A stretch of 64,000 bases of DNA from CAVVEQ01 sp963828855. Lineage in GTDB: Bacteria; Chloroflexota; Anaerolineae; Anaerolineales; Anaerolineaceae. Location of the stretch: positions 1-64,000 of the forward strand of contig CAWHGB010000003.1 in assembly GCA_963828855.1 (NCBI GenBank), given 5' to 3'. How positions within the stretch are numbered: position 1 is the first letter of the stretch; every line of letters begins with the position of its first letter. The notes below the pieces were generated by a model. The model ran no database searches. It saw only the letters and a program-made list of their open reading frames with translations, and was not told the DNA's origin. Both the position numbers and the translations under genes were made by a program. Of the stretch, positions 55,548 through 64,000 are shown piece by piece.

Positions 55548-57185
55548 ATGAAAGATAAAGCATTAAAGATCATTCCGCTCGGAGGATTGGGGGAAGTCGG
55601 GCGGAACATGATGGTTTACGAATATGGTGACCAGATCCTGGTGGTGGATGCTGGGCTGATGTTTCCGGAAAATGACATGCTCGGGATCGATTACATTATC
55701 CCGGATATCACCTACCTGGCGCAGAATCGTGATAAAGTTCAGGCGGTGGTGATTACCCACGGCCACGAGGATCACATAGGTGCCATCAGCCATCTGCTGG
55801 AGGAGATCCCCGCGCCAGTCTACGCCACCCCGCTTACCCGAGGCCTGCTGGAGTCCAAGCTCGCCCGCAATGGCAAAGGTTCCCGTTTCACACTTAATAC
55901 AGTAAACGCTGGGGAGTCCATCACCGTTGGTAATTTCAAGGTGGAATTCTTCCATGTCTGTCATTCCATCCCGGATGGCGTCGGTCTGGGGATTACAACC
56001 CCGGCAGGTTTGGTGGTTCACTCCGGCGATTACAAGTTCGACCATACCCCGGTGGATAACTGGCCATCCGACTATGCCAAGCTGGCCGAGTTTGCAGAGC
56101 GCGGTGTGCTGGCTTTACTCGCGGATTCCACCAACGCCGAGCGCCCGGGCTGGACTCCATCCGAACGGGTGGTGGATGCCGCTCTGGATAAGGTATTCCG
56201 CGAAGCCACGGGCAGGATCATCATTGCCAGCTTCGCCTCGCTGATAAGCCGCATTCAACAGGTGGCCAATGCCGCCCAGACGCACAACCGCAAGCTGGCC
56301 TTGATGGGGCCGAGCATGGTTGATAATGTCAAAATTGCCCGCAAATTGGGGTACATGGATATCCCCGATGAGCTGTTGGTCGGGATTGAAGAAGCCTTGG
56401 GAATGAAGGCTTCTGAAATTGCCATCATGTGCACTGGTTCGCAAGGGGAACCCACCTCAATTTTGGGGAAACTCTCGGTTGGATCAGCCCGCGGGCTTGA
56501 GGTACGCGAGGGGGATACCATCGTGCTTTCCTCGCATGCCATTCCCGGAAACGAAGAGAACGTTTATCGTACGGTCAACCGCCTGCTCGAGCGCGGCGCG
56601 AACGTAATCTATGAAGCTATCGCGCCGGTGCATGTTTCCGGTCACGCCAGCCAGGAGGAGATGAAACTGCTTCTTCACCTCACCCGTCCCAAATATTTCA
56701 TTCCGATCCACGGTGAGCTGCGTCACTTGAAGCAACACGCCTTACTCGGAAACATGGTGGGAGTCCCGAAGGAGAACATCGCGGTCCTCGAGAACGGAGA
56801 ATCAGTTATTTTTGAATCTGGCCGGATGCGAAAGGGAGAGCGGGTAACATCATCGTATGTATTCGTGGATGGCTCAGGCGTGGGGGATGTGGATCCGGAA
56901 GTGATGCGCGAGCGCGAGCTTCTTGCCCAGGATGGCATTGTTATCGTCAATGTGCATCTCAACCGTCTTAACAACCGCCTGCAGGAGGAACCGGAGATCA
57001 TCACCAAAGGTTTCGTGCTGGTGCGGGAAGCAGAACCACTATTAACCGAAGCACGGAGATTGATCTCTACCGCGACAAAAAATTCACGCGGTAACATCGA
57101 CCGGGAGCTCCACGAAGTGGTCAGCAACTTCCTCTACAGTGAAACCCGCAGAAGACCAATGGTTTTTATTAATATCAATAAATAG
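55548..57185 (+). CDS. rnj: Ribonuclease J
   Basis: 545 residues. The metallo-beta-lactamase metal site is VVITHGHEDHIGAISH, with VHSGDYKFDHTP and the beta-CASP part ADSTNAERPGWTPSE and APVHVSGHASQEEM. The C-terminal domain ends VSNFLYSETRRRPMVFININK. RNase J has 5'-to-3' exonuclease and endonuclease activity in mRNA turnover and rRNA maturation. GAGG precedes the ATG. RNase J genes are known to be autoregulated in other bacteria, which would fit the leader seen here. A terminator follows. Confidence 0.95.
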   Translation: MKDKALKIIPLGGLGEVGRNMMVYEYGDQILVVDAGLMFPENDMLGIDYIIPDITYLAQNRDKVQAVVITHGHEDHIGAISHLLEEIPAPVYATPLTRGLLESKLARNGKGSRFTLNTVNAGESITVGNFKVEFFHVCHSIPDGVGLGITTPAGLVVHSGDYKFDHTPVDNWPSDYAKLAEFAERGVLALLADSTNAERPGWTPSERVVDAALDKVFREATGRIIIASFASLISRIQQVANAAQTHNRKLALMGPSMVDNVKIARKLGYMDIPDELLVGIEEALGMKASEIAIMCTGSQGEPTSILGKLSVGSARGLEVREGDTIVLSSHAIPGNEENVYRTVNRLLERGANVIYEAIAPVHVSGHASQEEMKLLLHLTRPKYFIPIHGELRHLKQHALLGNMVGVPKENIAVLENGESVIFESGRMRKGERVTSSYVFVDGSGVGDVDPEVMRERELLAQDGIVIVNVHLNRLNNRLQEEPEIITKGFVLVREAEPLLTEARRLISTATKNSRGNIDRELHEVVSNFLYSETRRRPMVFININK

Positions 57186-57202
57186 TGCGATTTTTTGAAT
57201 AA

Positions 57203-57228
57203 AAAAAGCCGCTTCGAAGCGGCTTTTT
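57203..57228. terminator. Bidirectional terminator after RNase J
   Basis: AAAAAGCCGCTT and AAGCGGCTTTTT form a perfect 12-base stem. It serves RNase J and the convergent lipoprotein gene. Confidence 0.9.
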
Positions 57229-57243
57229 AGGTTTAATGGGGGT

Positions 57244-57909
57244 TTAATTTGGAGCCTGCAACTGGATCAGTTCAGTACAAGAATCCCCGGTACAGGTTTT
57301 AAGCAACCCGAACTGTGGGGCATACCAACGTTTGGTGCCATCTTCACACTCCACGCGCCGGGTTTTAAAAGAACCGAGCTGAATATTGATCGTTTGGTCG
57401 ACGACCACGCGGCACGCGGTTTCGCACTGCTGCCAGACCTTTCCCGGGACCATATTCTCCGCTTCCGGGAGTATGATCCTCGATTCACAGGTACCGTTGG
57501 AGATTTCGTCCATGCTTTTTGAGCTGATTTCATTCAGATCCTTATCCAGGGTCGCGATCTTGACGATCTCGGTCTTCCCGTTTGTGCATAGGATAAAAAG
57601 TTTCTCCAGTGTCCCATCCGGGTTCATCCGGACGGCAATAGTTGAACCTTCAGTATCACTTCCTTCGAAGGGTCCAACGCTCAATGCTGATCCATCGGAA
57701 TAGGACCAGATGGTTCCCCCGGTCAGGGGCAGAAAAAAATTATCACAGGCGTTCAGAGGAATAAATGGTTCCTGGGTGGGAAGTAATTGCGAAGGAGTAA
57801 CCTCGGTCGATGCCGGGGTGGGTGTATCAGCTGGGATCATGTCAGCCTGGCAGGCTTGCAGGCTTATTGCGACCATGATGATAATAATGGATGGTAAATA
57901 TCGTTTCAT
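57244..57909 (-). CDS. Lipoprotein of unknown function
   Basis: 221 residues. The signal peptide ends with lipobox SLQAC, followed by a Thr/Pro linker. The mature part is beta-rich (PLTGGTIWSYSDGSALSVG) with eight Cys, several in pairs likely to form disulfides (QQCETACRVVV; KTCTGDSCTEL). The family is not recognised. GAGG precedes the ATG. It is divergent from the ABC transporter operon. Confidence 0.8.
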   Translation of the reverse strand: MKRYLPSIIIIMVAISLQACQADMIPADTPTPASTEVTPSQLLPTQEPFIPLNACDNFFLPLTGGTIWSYSDGSALSVGPFEGSDTEGSTIAVRMNPDGTLEKLFILCTNGKTEIVKIATLDKDLNEISSKSMDEISNGTCESRIILPEAENMVPGKVWQQCETACRVVVDQTINIQLGSFKTRRVECEDGTKRWYAPQFGLLKTCTGDSCTELIQLQAPN

Positions 57910-58003
57910 TTTCAGTTACCTCGATAAGGCTCAATTTCGGAATTATAACCCGAAGAAATCAAGGTTAAGGAATCCTTATAGTTTGGAAATAAGAGAGAAT
58001 AGG

Positions 58004-58158
58004 TTGAATAAACTCTTGGTAAGGGCTATAATGATTAAGGTTAGTTAGTTTGTGTCCAAAATTCAAACCGAATGAAAAATAAATCTGCGTTATTTCAGAA
58101 ACACCCCGAATAACACGCTAATCTCAAGAAACCACAGGTTTATCCTGGTGGTTTTTTT
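58004..58158 (+). promoter_or_regulatory. Promoter and terminator-like hairpin upstream of the ABC importer (leader attenuator or small RNA)
   Basis: TTGAAT (58004-58009), a 17-base spacer and TATAAT (58027-58032) form a good promoter. Downstream, AACCAC-AGG (58130-58138) pairs with CCTGGTGGTT (58144-58153, one bulge), ending in a T run. No reading frame is obvious between them, so the region could make an RNA of about 120 bases or be an attenuated leader of the binding-protein gene. The remaining 100 bases hold only the ribosome site. Confidence 0.45.
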
Positions 58159-58258
58159 GTTCCTTTGATTATAGGATTGGAGGTGATAACCAGGAGGATA
58201 CAGACCATATCAGCCCAATGTTTGAGCAGTTGATTTTAAATCCAATTGGAGGAGAAAC

Positions 58259-59581
58259 ATGTCTAAGAAATTGTTCGGAATGATTGCAGTGGTCATGATC
58301 AGCGCGATGGTGCTGGCTGCCTGCGCGCCTGCCGCTGCAACCGAAGCTCCCGCTGCACCCGCAGCTACTGAAGCCCCTGCAGCTCCCGCCGCACCTGCGG
58401 GGAAAACCCCGGTGGAAGTTTTTTCCTGGTGGACGACCGGTGGTGAAGCCAACGGCCTGCAGAAACTGATCGATCAGTTCAATGCTGCCCATCCGGATGC
58501 CGAAGTGATCAACGCTGCTGTTGCTGGTGGCGCTGGTTCCAACGCCAAGGCAGTCCTCAAGACCCGTATGCTTGGTGGGGATCCCCCCGATTCCTTCCAG
58601 GTTCACATGGGTCACGAACTGCTGGATACCTGGGTAAAAACCGGTTACATGGAAGCCCTGGATGATGTTTATGCCCAGTATGGTTTCAATGATGCGTTTG
58701 CCCCGGGCGTCCTCGCAATTGTTTCTGACCAGGGTCATCCCTACTCCGTTCCCGTGAACATCCATCGCGCTAATGTGCTCTGGTACAACAAGGCTGTTTT
58801 TGAAGCAAATGGCTTGACCGCTGCCGATGTAGCCACTTTTGAAGGATTCATGGCTGCAGCAGATAAACTAAAAGCAGCTGGGATCACTCCGCTTGCCCTT
58901 GGCGATAATGGCCCCTGGGCAGCCACCCACCTTTTCGAGACGGTCCTGATCGGTACACTCGGAGCCGAAAAGTACATCGGCCTCTGGGATTGCACTACCG
59001 ACTGGAGCGGCCCGGAAGTGACCAAAGCCCTGGAAAACTTCAAGATGATGCTCGGCTACATCAATGCCGATCACACCGCACTCTCCTGGGACCAGGCCAA
59101 CCAGCTGGTCATCGACGGTAAAGCTGCCATGACCATTATGGGAGACTGGGCGAACGGCGATTACACAGCCAAGGGATTCGAAGGTTATGGCTGGGCGCCT
59201 CCTCCTGGAAATACCGGGATCTTCGATGCCCTCTCCGATTCCTTCGGACTACCCAAAAATACCAAGAATCCCGCTTTGATGAAAGAATTCCTGGGTGTGC
59301 TTGGATCCAAGCAGGGTCAGGAAGATTTCAACATCCTCAAAGGCTCAATCTGCGCCCGCACGGATTGCGATTACAGTAAATTCAACGCTTATCTGCAGGG
59401 CTCTGCCGCTGACTGGAAGAAGGACACCATCGTGCCCTCCCTGGCTCACGGCGCAGCTGCTTCAGAAGGCTGGTTGACCTCGATCAACGACCTGATGCCG
59501 GTCTTCGTCGCCAATGGCGATGTGACCGCTTTCCAGGCTGGTTTGGTCCAGGCTGGCAAGGATGCCGGCGTTTGCAAGTAG
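58259..59581 (+). CDS. ABC sugar-binding lipoprotein (family 1 extracellular solute-binding protein)
   Basis: 440 residues. A signal peptide with lipobox VLAAC is followed by an Ala/Pro/Thr/Glu linker, then the mature domain from VEVFSWWTTGGEANGLQKL, with GGDPPDSFQVHMGHEL and MTIMGDWANGDYTAKGF, as in glucose/maltose-type binding proteins. It captures sugar outside the membrane for the two permeases that follow. TTGGAGGAG lies six bases before the ATG. No ATPase gene is near; a shared MsmX/MalK-type ATPase elsewhere is likely. Confidence 0.92.
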   Translation: MSKKLFGMIAVVMISAMVLAACAPAAATEAPAAPAATEAPAAPAAPAGKTPVEVFSWWTTGGEANGLQKLIDQFNAAHPDAEVINAAVAGGAGSNAKAVLKTRMLGGDPPDSFQVHMGHELLDTWVKTGYMEALDDVYAQYGFNDAFAPGVLAIVSDQGHPYSVPVNIHRANVLWYNKAVFEANGLTAADVATFEGFMAAADKLKAAGITPLALGDNGPWAATHLFETVLIGTLGAEKYIGLWDCTTDWSGPEVTKALENFKMMLGYINADHTALSWDQANQLVIDGKAAMTIMGDWANGDYTAKGFEGYGWAPPPGNTGIFDALSDSFGLPKNTKNPALMKEFLGVLGSKQGQEDFNILKGSICARTDCDYSKFNAYLQGSAADWKKDTIVPSLAHGAAASEGWLTSINDLMPVFVANGDVTAFQAGLVQAGKDAGVCK

Positions 59582-59614
59582 GCTGGAATCCTGTTTGAAA
59601 GTTTAATACTATAA

Positions 59615-59651
59615 TTAACGTGGGGCCGGCCGCAAGACCGCCCCACGTTAA
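59615..59651 (+). terminator. Intercistronic hairpin between binding protein and permease genes
   Basis: TTAACGTGGGG (59615-59625) pairs perfectly with CCCCACGTTAA (59641-59651), followed by ATTTTTG. In such operons a stem here usually lowers permease expression relative to the binding protein. Confidence 0.75.
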
Positions 59652-59673
59652 ATTTTTGTCCGGGAGTTCCTCA

Positions 59674-60690
59674 ATGCACTGGCGTCTCAACCGTGACCGT
59701 CTGATTGCAATCCTGGTACTAACCCCATCGGTTATTGCGGTCCTCATTTTTATTTATGGCTTTATAGCCTGGACAGGTTGGGCTTCCACGCTGAACTGGA
59801 ACGATATGATGTCCATTCCCAAAGGGTCGCTTTTTCCCCTTACCAACTCCATCCAGCTTGATAACTATATCCGCTTATTCACTGCCGACCAGCGCTTTCA
59901 GCTCGATCTGCGCAACACGGTCGTTTTCACTGTTTTCTTTATCGGCTCCTGCCTCGCGATCGGGTTGAGCCTGGCGATTTTTCTTGACCAGCGTATCTGG
60001 AATGAGGGGTTCTTCCGTTCGATCTATCTCTTCCCGATGGCGGTTTCCTTCATCGTTACAGGCGTCGTGTGGCGCTGGCTGCTTAATCCTGGAAGCCCGG
60101 AGGCACCCGTCGGGGTAAACCAGCTGCTCACCAACCTGGGGTTGCCATTCCTGCAATCCAGGTGGTACACGAACCCGAATGCGCTTTATTTCACCCCTGA
60201 TTCACCGGTAGGTCAATTTTTAACCCAGATCGGGTTGGGCGCTGTTACCACGCCGAATTTTGGAATATCCGTTGCCATGCTCTCAGTGGTGCTTGCGGCG
60301 GTCTGGCAAATGTCGGGATACACCATGGCGCTTTATTTAGCCGGGCTGCGAGGGGTTCCGGATGAGCTGCGCGAAGCCGCCCGCGTGGATGGCGCCACCG
60401 AGTTCCAGATCTACCGCCGGGTGATCATGCCTCTGCTTGCTCCCATCACACTGAGCGCGGTGATCATTCTTGGACATATTTCCTTGAAGATATTTGACCT
60501 GGTATCAGCAATGACCGGACCGGGACCTGCCTTTGCCACTGATGTTCCGGCATACTATATGTTCGACACCGTTTTCCGCGGTAACCATTTTGCCCGCGGG
60601 GCGGCCATCGCCATCATCCTGTTGATCAGCGTGGCAGTGCTTGTAGTTCCCTACCTGGTGAACGCCATGCGGACGGAGGTGCACCGATGA
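59674..60690 (+). CDS. ABC sugar transporter permease (MalF-like)
   Basis: 338 residues from ATG 59674 (MHWRLNRDRLIAILVLTPS), with GGGAG upstream. Six membrane helices. The EAA loop that contacts the ATPase is REAARVDGATEFQIYRRVIM. It overlaps the next permease by four bases (ATGA). It forms the membrane channel of the sugar importer. Confidence 0.92.
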   Translation: MHWRLNRDRLIAILVLTPSVIAVLIFIYGFIAWTGWASTLNWNDMMSIPKGSLFPLTNSIQLDNYIRLFTADQRFQLDLRNTVVFTVFFIGSCLAIGLSLAIFLDQRIWNEGFFRSIYLFPMAVSFIVTGVVWRWLLNPGSPEAPVGVNQLLTNLGLPFLQSRWYTNPNALYFTPDSPVGQFLTQIGLGAVTTPNFGISVAMLSVVLAAVWQMSGYTMALYLAGLRGVPDELREAARVDGATEFQIYRRVIMPLLAPITLSAVIILGHISLKIFDLVSAMTGPGPAFATDVPAYYMFDTVFRGNHFARGAAIAIILLISVAVLVVPYLVNAMRTEVHR

Positions 60691-61643
60691 GCACCCGTGA
60701 ACGTCGCGCGATCAAACCCACCCGCGTTATTCTTTACATGATCCTTGTGCTGGCAGCAGCTTTCTTCCTGGTTCCGGTATATATTTTGCTGGTCACCAGC
60801 TTGAAAAGTTATGCTGATGTGAATTTAGCCACCATGTGGGCTTTGCCCAGGCATTTATCACTGGATAGCTTCATAAGCGCCTGGAACGGAGATCCCTCCA
60901 AGGGGACGATCGGGCTTTCCAATAATTTCTTGAACAGCCTCAAGTTGACGGTGCCAGCAGCGCTTTTTGCCGCGCTGGTGGGATCATTGAATGGTTATGT
61001 GCTGGCAAAATGGAAATTCCCGGGATCGAATTTCATTTTCGCTCTGATCCTCTTTGGCATGTTCATCCCGTACCAAAGTATCCTGATCCCATTGATGCTC
61101 ACCATGCAGTCCTGGGGAAAAGCCTTCAAACCACTTCTCGAAAATGTTGCCACCTGGCAGCTGCCATTCTTCCTGGAATGGATCCGCTGGTTGATCCAAA
61201 CCTATATCCCTGCTTATGGGACCATCGGCGGGCTTGCGATTGTCCACGTTATCTACGGTATCCCGATCACCACGCTCATATTTAAGAACTATTATGCCGA
61301 GATCCCCGACGAGCTGCTTGAGGCGGGAAAGATTGACGGCGCGGGGTTCTGGGGGTTGTACCGCTATGTCCTATTTCCGCTCTCCATCCCCGGTTTCGTG
61401 GTGGTCATCATCTGGGAATTCCAATCCATCTGGAACGAATTCCTTTTTGCCGTGGTTCTCACCAATAACGCTGCCGTACAACCCATCACGGTTGCGCTCA
61501 ATAACCTGGCTGGCAGCTATATCGTGGAATGGAACGTCCAGATGGCAGGTGCTCTACTGGCGGCTCTGCCCACCCTTTTGATCTTCATCATCCTGGGTCG
61601 TTACTTTATGCGCGGTTTGCTGGCCGGATCTCTTAAGGGGTAA
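60687..61643 (+). CDS. ABC sugar transporter permease (MalG-like)
   Basis: 318 residues with six membrane helices (ILYMILVLAAAFFLVPVYIL first). EAA loop LLEAGKIDGAGFWGLYRYVL; C-terminal GRYFMRGLLAGSLKG typical of MalG-type permeases. It pairs with the upstream permease. GGAGG before the ATG is inside the previous gene. A terminator follows. Confidence 0.92.
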   Translation: MSTRERRAIKPTRVILYMILVLAAAFFLVPVYILLVTSLKSYADVNLATMWALPRHLSLDSFISAWNGDPSKGTIGLSNNFLNSLKLTVPAALFAALVGSLNGYVLAKWKFPGSNFIFALILFGMFIPYQSILIPLMLTMQSWGKAFKPLLENVATWQLPFFLEWIRWLIQTYIPAYGTIGGLAIVHVIYGIPITTLIFKNYYAEIPDELLEAGKIDGAGFWGLYRYVLFPLSIPGFVVVIIWEFQSIWNEFLFAVVLTNNAAVQPITVALNNLAGSYIVEWNVQMAGALLAALPTLLIFIILGRYFMRGLLAGSLKG

Positions 61644-61660
61644 GTATTCTTCGATTAATA

Positions 61661-61690
61661 ACCGCCGTCTGGGATTCCGGGCGGCGGTTT
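61661..61690. terminator. Bidirectional terminator after the ABC operon
   Basis: ACCGCCGTCTGG (61661-61672) pairs with CCGGGCGGCGGT (61677-61688, two G-U pairs), followed by TT. It lies between convergent genes. Confidence 0.75.
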
Positions 61691-61691
61691 G

Positions 61692-62672
61692 TTATTTCCA
61701 CGGAGCGCTGATTAAGTTTGTTTCAGGGTCCGCGGCATGTCCGAGAAGCGGCAGGCTCCAGGCTTCGGAGATCATCCGCAGCAAGGAATAGTGAGTATAG
61801 GGAGTGGGATCTTCGAAACCATTCTTAACCAGAGGTGAGATGAAAACTGTGGCGATCCTTCCGCCACCGGTCTGCAGTCCACAGCAGGAATGATCCCCCT
61901 GACCTTCATCCCAGGTGAGCACGATCAAACCGTCGCGGACAAAATCCGGGTTCGCCATCAGCTTATCCACCCAGGGCTGCAGCCAGGCATCCGCCACTTC
62001 CAGACCACAATCGTGGGCGTCGTTGCAGATATCAGGGGTGATGAAAATGAAATTGGGCAGTTTCCCTGTTTCCAAATCTTGCTCCAGCTCGGTGAGTGGT
62101 ACCACCGAGCTCTCACAGCGAGCCTGATCCAGGCGGATATTATCAAAGTAAATGAAAGGATTGTGCTTCTGGAAATAACGCAGCGTATCCTGTTTAAAAC
62201 AGGGTGCGGGCATGTGCTCCTGGTAAGTTTTCCACGTCAATCCGGCGGCTTCGATCAGGTCAGGCAGACTTGGCGCGTTTATGTAACAATCCACACAGGT
62301 ATGATCGATCCCGAAGGTGTCTCCACCGATCATGGCGATATAGTTCGGCAGACTGGGATGCCGGATGGCGTAATGCTGGGTAAGCAGCGTGTAATCATTC
62401 GCCAGGCGGTTGAAATTGGGCATTTTTCTATTGTCAATGACCGTACTGAACTCCTTGTTCTCAAAAACGATCACTGCGATGTGGGAAAAACTCGGCACCG
62501 CCGGTTTGGGAGTGACGGTCTGGGTAGGAAAAGTTGTGGGGGTTGACGGGGAGTGGAGTGGGGGGATCGTTGGGATGGTCGTGAGTTCCACTTGTGTGGG
62601 GGAGGTGACAGGTGCGATGATACAGCCCGAGATCAGGATCGCTATACACGCCGGCAGAATTTTTCTCACCAT
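61692..62672 (-). CDS. Secreted phosphoesterase lipoprotein (phospholipase C/acid phosphatase AcpA-like)
   Basis: 326 residues. Lipobox ILISGC, then a Thr/Pro linker, then the PF04185-type phosphoesterase domain: IAVIVFENKEFSTVI (metal site), YAIRHPSLPNYIAMIGG, FIFITPDICNDAHDCG and LIVLTWDEGQGDHSC. These enzymes hydrolyse phosphate mono- or diesters outside the cell. The start ATG follows GAGGCGG. Its 5' end overlaps the pcm 3' end by seven bases. Confidence 0.87.
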   Translation of the reverse strand: MVRKILPACIAILISGCIIAPVTSPTQVELTTIPTIPPLHSPSTPTTFPTQTVTPKPAVPSFSHIAVIVFENKEFSTVIDNRKMPNFNRLANDYTLLTQHYAIRHPSLPNYIAMIGGDTFGIDHTCVDCYINAPSLPDLIEAAGLTWKTYQEHMPAPCFKQDTLRYFQKHNPFIYFDNIRLDQARCESSVVPLTELEQDLETGKLPNFIFITPDICNDAHDCGLEVADAWLQPWVDKLMANPDFVRDGLIVLTWDEGQGDHSCCGLQTGGGRIATVFISPLVKNGFEDPTPYTHYSLLRMISEAWSLPLLGHAADPETNLISAPWK

Positions 62673-63319
62673 TCCGCCTCATTCCATCCATGCGCGCCCC
62701 GTAAGGGAACAAAAGCCACCGGAAGGATGTCCTCGTGGTCTATGTGTTCTCCCCGTTTTTCCCAGCGCTGCAGCATCTGTCCCCAGTGGCCGCCCACCGG
62801 CAGAACCAGCCTTCCGCCATCCGCCAACTGCTCCAAGAGGATGGGAGGCGGAGTAGGGCACGCAGCGGTGACTAGAATGCCATCGAACGGGGCAAAATCC
62901 GCCAAGCCCAGGCTGCCATCTGCCTGGTGCACCTGAACATTTAGGTATCCAAGTTTCGATAAACGTTCCCGCGCCAGAGTGGCCAGTTCGGGCAGATATT
63001 CGAGCGTATGGACTGAACCTGCCAACAGGGAAAGTATGGCTGCCTGGTAGCCGGAGCCGGTACCCACCTCAAGCACGGTTTCCCGCCCCTGAAGATGCAG
63101 CAGCTCCGTCATGAGCGCAACAATATAAGGCTGCGAAATGGTCTGCCCGCCACCGATGGGCAGAGGTCTATCTTCGGTTGCCGAGCGGCGCAGTTCCGGG
63201 GGGACGAATTCCCAACGCGGCACGCAGCGCATGACGTCCAGTACGCGTTCATCATGAACGCCGCGCGCTTCGATCTGCTCCGCCACCATTTGCACCAGCT
63301 CCGGTTGCGGGTCCATCAT
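62666..63319 (-). CDS. pcm: Protein-L-isoaspartate O-methyltransferase
   Basis: 217 residues. SAM-binding motif VLEVGTGSGYQAAILSLLAG, preceded by IGGGQTISQPYIVALMTELL, as in Pcm, which starts repair of isoaspartyl residues in aged proteins. C-terminal LVLPVGGHWGQMLQRW is typical. TACAAT ends six bases before the ATGATG start and no ribosome site is visible, so it is a leaderless candidate. Confidence 0.92.
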   Translation of the reverse strand: MMDPQPELVQMVAEQIEARGVHDERVLDVMRCVPRWEFVPPELRRSATEDRPLPIGGGQTISQPYIVALMTELLHLQGRETVLEVGTGSGYQAAILSLLAGSVHTLEYLPELATLARERLSKLGYLNVQVHQADGSLGLADFAPFDGILVTAACPTPPPILLEQLADGGRLVLPVGGHWGQMLQRWEKRGEHIDHEDILPVAFVPLRGAHGWNEAEW

Positions 63320-63339
63320 TCAATTATTGTACGACTTTC

Positions 63340-64000
63340 TCAGAGATACTTGTTGGCTTCCAGCAATGTTCGACTGATCATCCGGTCGAGCTTGCCCATG
63401 GGAAAGCTGCCAAGGTTGGAGATCGCCACCCAACGGATCTCGCTGGCCTCAAGCGCTTGCGGTTCTCCGGTTAGCAGGCTGCAGTAATATGCCCTGAGGG
63501 TCACCCGGAAGTGTGTATAGGCGTTTTGAAAGGAACCCAACTTCGCACCCACCTCCACATCCGCGCCCAATTCCTCGCGGATCTCCCGGGCAAGGGCTTC
63601 CTCATCCGTTTCACCCGGCTCCACCTTGCCGCCGGGGAATTCCCACATACCGCCCAGCAACCCGTGGGAAGGACGGCGGGCTATGAGGACCTTCTCACCT
63701 TGACGGATCACCGCAGCTGTGACCTCGATACGCGGGACCTGTTGTTTCGGGGGAACCACCGGCAATTCCGATTGGGTACCAGTACTGAATGCATCGCAAT
63801 ATTTATATACAGGGCACTCACCGCAACGTGGTTGACGCGGAAGGCAAAGCGTTGCACCCAGGTCCATCATTGCCTGGTTGAAATTTCCTGCCTGCCCCAC
63901 TGGTAAAAGATCCCTGGCTGCGGTAAGGAAATCAATTTCCGCCTGCGGGCTGCCCAGGGGACTTTGAATATTTACCACCCTTGCCAAAACGCGGCGAATG
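63340..64000 (-). CDS. mutY: A/G-specific adenine glycosylase MutY, C-terminal part (cut by the window end)
   Basis: 220 residues visible; the gene starts beyond the right edge. The FeS cluster cysteines are present (CLPRQPRCGECPVYKYC: C-X6-C-X2-C-X5-C), preceded by NFNQAMMDLGATLC. The C-terminal part is a NUDIX-like 8-oxoG recognition domain with GGMWEFPGGKVEPGE and EALAREIREELG. MutY removes adenine opposite 8-oxoguanine. The first in-frame ATG-like codon in the window is not the true start. It ends 20 bases upstream of pcm. Confidence 0.93.
   Translation of the reverse strand, partial: IRRVLARVVNIQSPLGSPQAEIDFLTAARDLLPVGQAGNFNQAMMDLGATLCLPRQPRCGECPVYKYCDAFSTGTQSELPVVPPKQQVPRIEVTAAVIRQGEKVLIARRPSHGLLGGMWEFPGGKVEPGETDEEALAREIREELGADVEVGAKLGSFQNAYTHFRVTLRAYYCSLLTGEPQALEASEIRWVAISNLGSFPMGKLDRMISRTLLEANKYL

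Overview
The window looks like chromosomal DNA from a member of the Chloroflexota, probably class Anaerolineae. This is an inference from gene style: several secreted lipoproteins carry long Thr/Pro-rich linkers, the sugar-binding lipoprotein has an Ala/Pro/Thr linker, there is a large MalT-like LuxR regulator, DUF4386 membrane proteins are present, and dnaA is followed directly by an RNase J gene. No rRNA, CRISPR array, transposase or integrase was seen. Many genes are broken by single-base frameshifts although the protein sequence and catalytic motifs are conserved on both sides of each break. Several breaks fall in homopolymer runs, so most are probably sequence errors; they are marked gene by gene and coordinates span the whole reconstructed gene.

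Layout. 0.1-2.2 kb: a pentapeptide-repeat protein, a peroxiredoxin whose peroxidatic residue is encoded by an in-frame TGA (a selenoprotein candidate with a SECIS-like hairpin just downstream), and a LigB-type dioxygenase. 2.3-10.4 kb: a complete high-affinity potassium uptake operon on the minus strand, kdpF-A-B-(small membrane ORF)-C-D-E, with very dense frameshifts in kdpA-C. 10.7-20.3 kb: a ketosteroid-dehydrogenase-like flavoprotein, a secreted alpha/beta hydrolase, a membrane protein, an AbgT-type transporter next to a leucyl aminopeptidase, and an MFS exporter. 20.5-25.5 kb: a sugar catabolic cluster (DeoR regulator, PfkB kinase, class II aldolase, rhamnulokinase-like kinase) divergent from a TIM-barrel isomerase. 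25.6-35.1 kb: DUF2200, an AraC/GyrI regulator, then a segment with a MalT-like regulator, small membrane proteins including two paralogous pairs, and a zinc-free alcohol dehydrogenase/quinone reductase. This segment lies between an initiator tRNA-Met gene and a 46-base copy of that gene's 3' end plus terminator.

35.2-46.2 kb: lipid genes (plsC, diacylglycerol kinase family), a HIT hydrolase, PspC, a cupredoxin lipoprotein, a class V aminotransferase with a degenerate extra N-terminal module, GNAT, and gatC-gatA-(CAP lipoprotein)-gatB for Asn/Gln-tRNA amidation. 46.3-53.5 kb: a GT39-like membrane glycosyltransferase, a CYTH protein, an FmdB zinc ribbon, a DUF4173 membrane protein and a phytoene-desaturase-like flavoprotein. 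53.5-57.2 kb: dnaA and RNase J. 57.2-64 kb: a lipoprotein, an ABC sugar importer (binding protein and two permeases, no ATPase here), a phosphoesterase lipoprotein, Pcm and the C-terminal part of MutY.

The most notable signals are the selenocysteine peroxiredoxin, a recurring promoter geometry that predicts leaderless mRNAs (including two very short leader ORFs, one in front of an attenuator-like terminator before RNase J), an undescribed small membrane ORF inside the kdp operon, and the tRNA-fMet 3'-end duplication.
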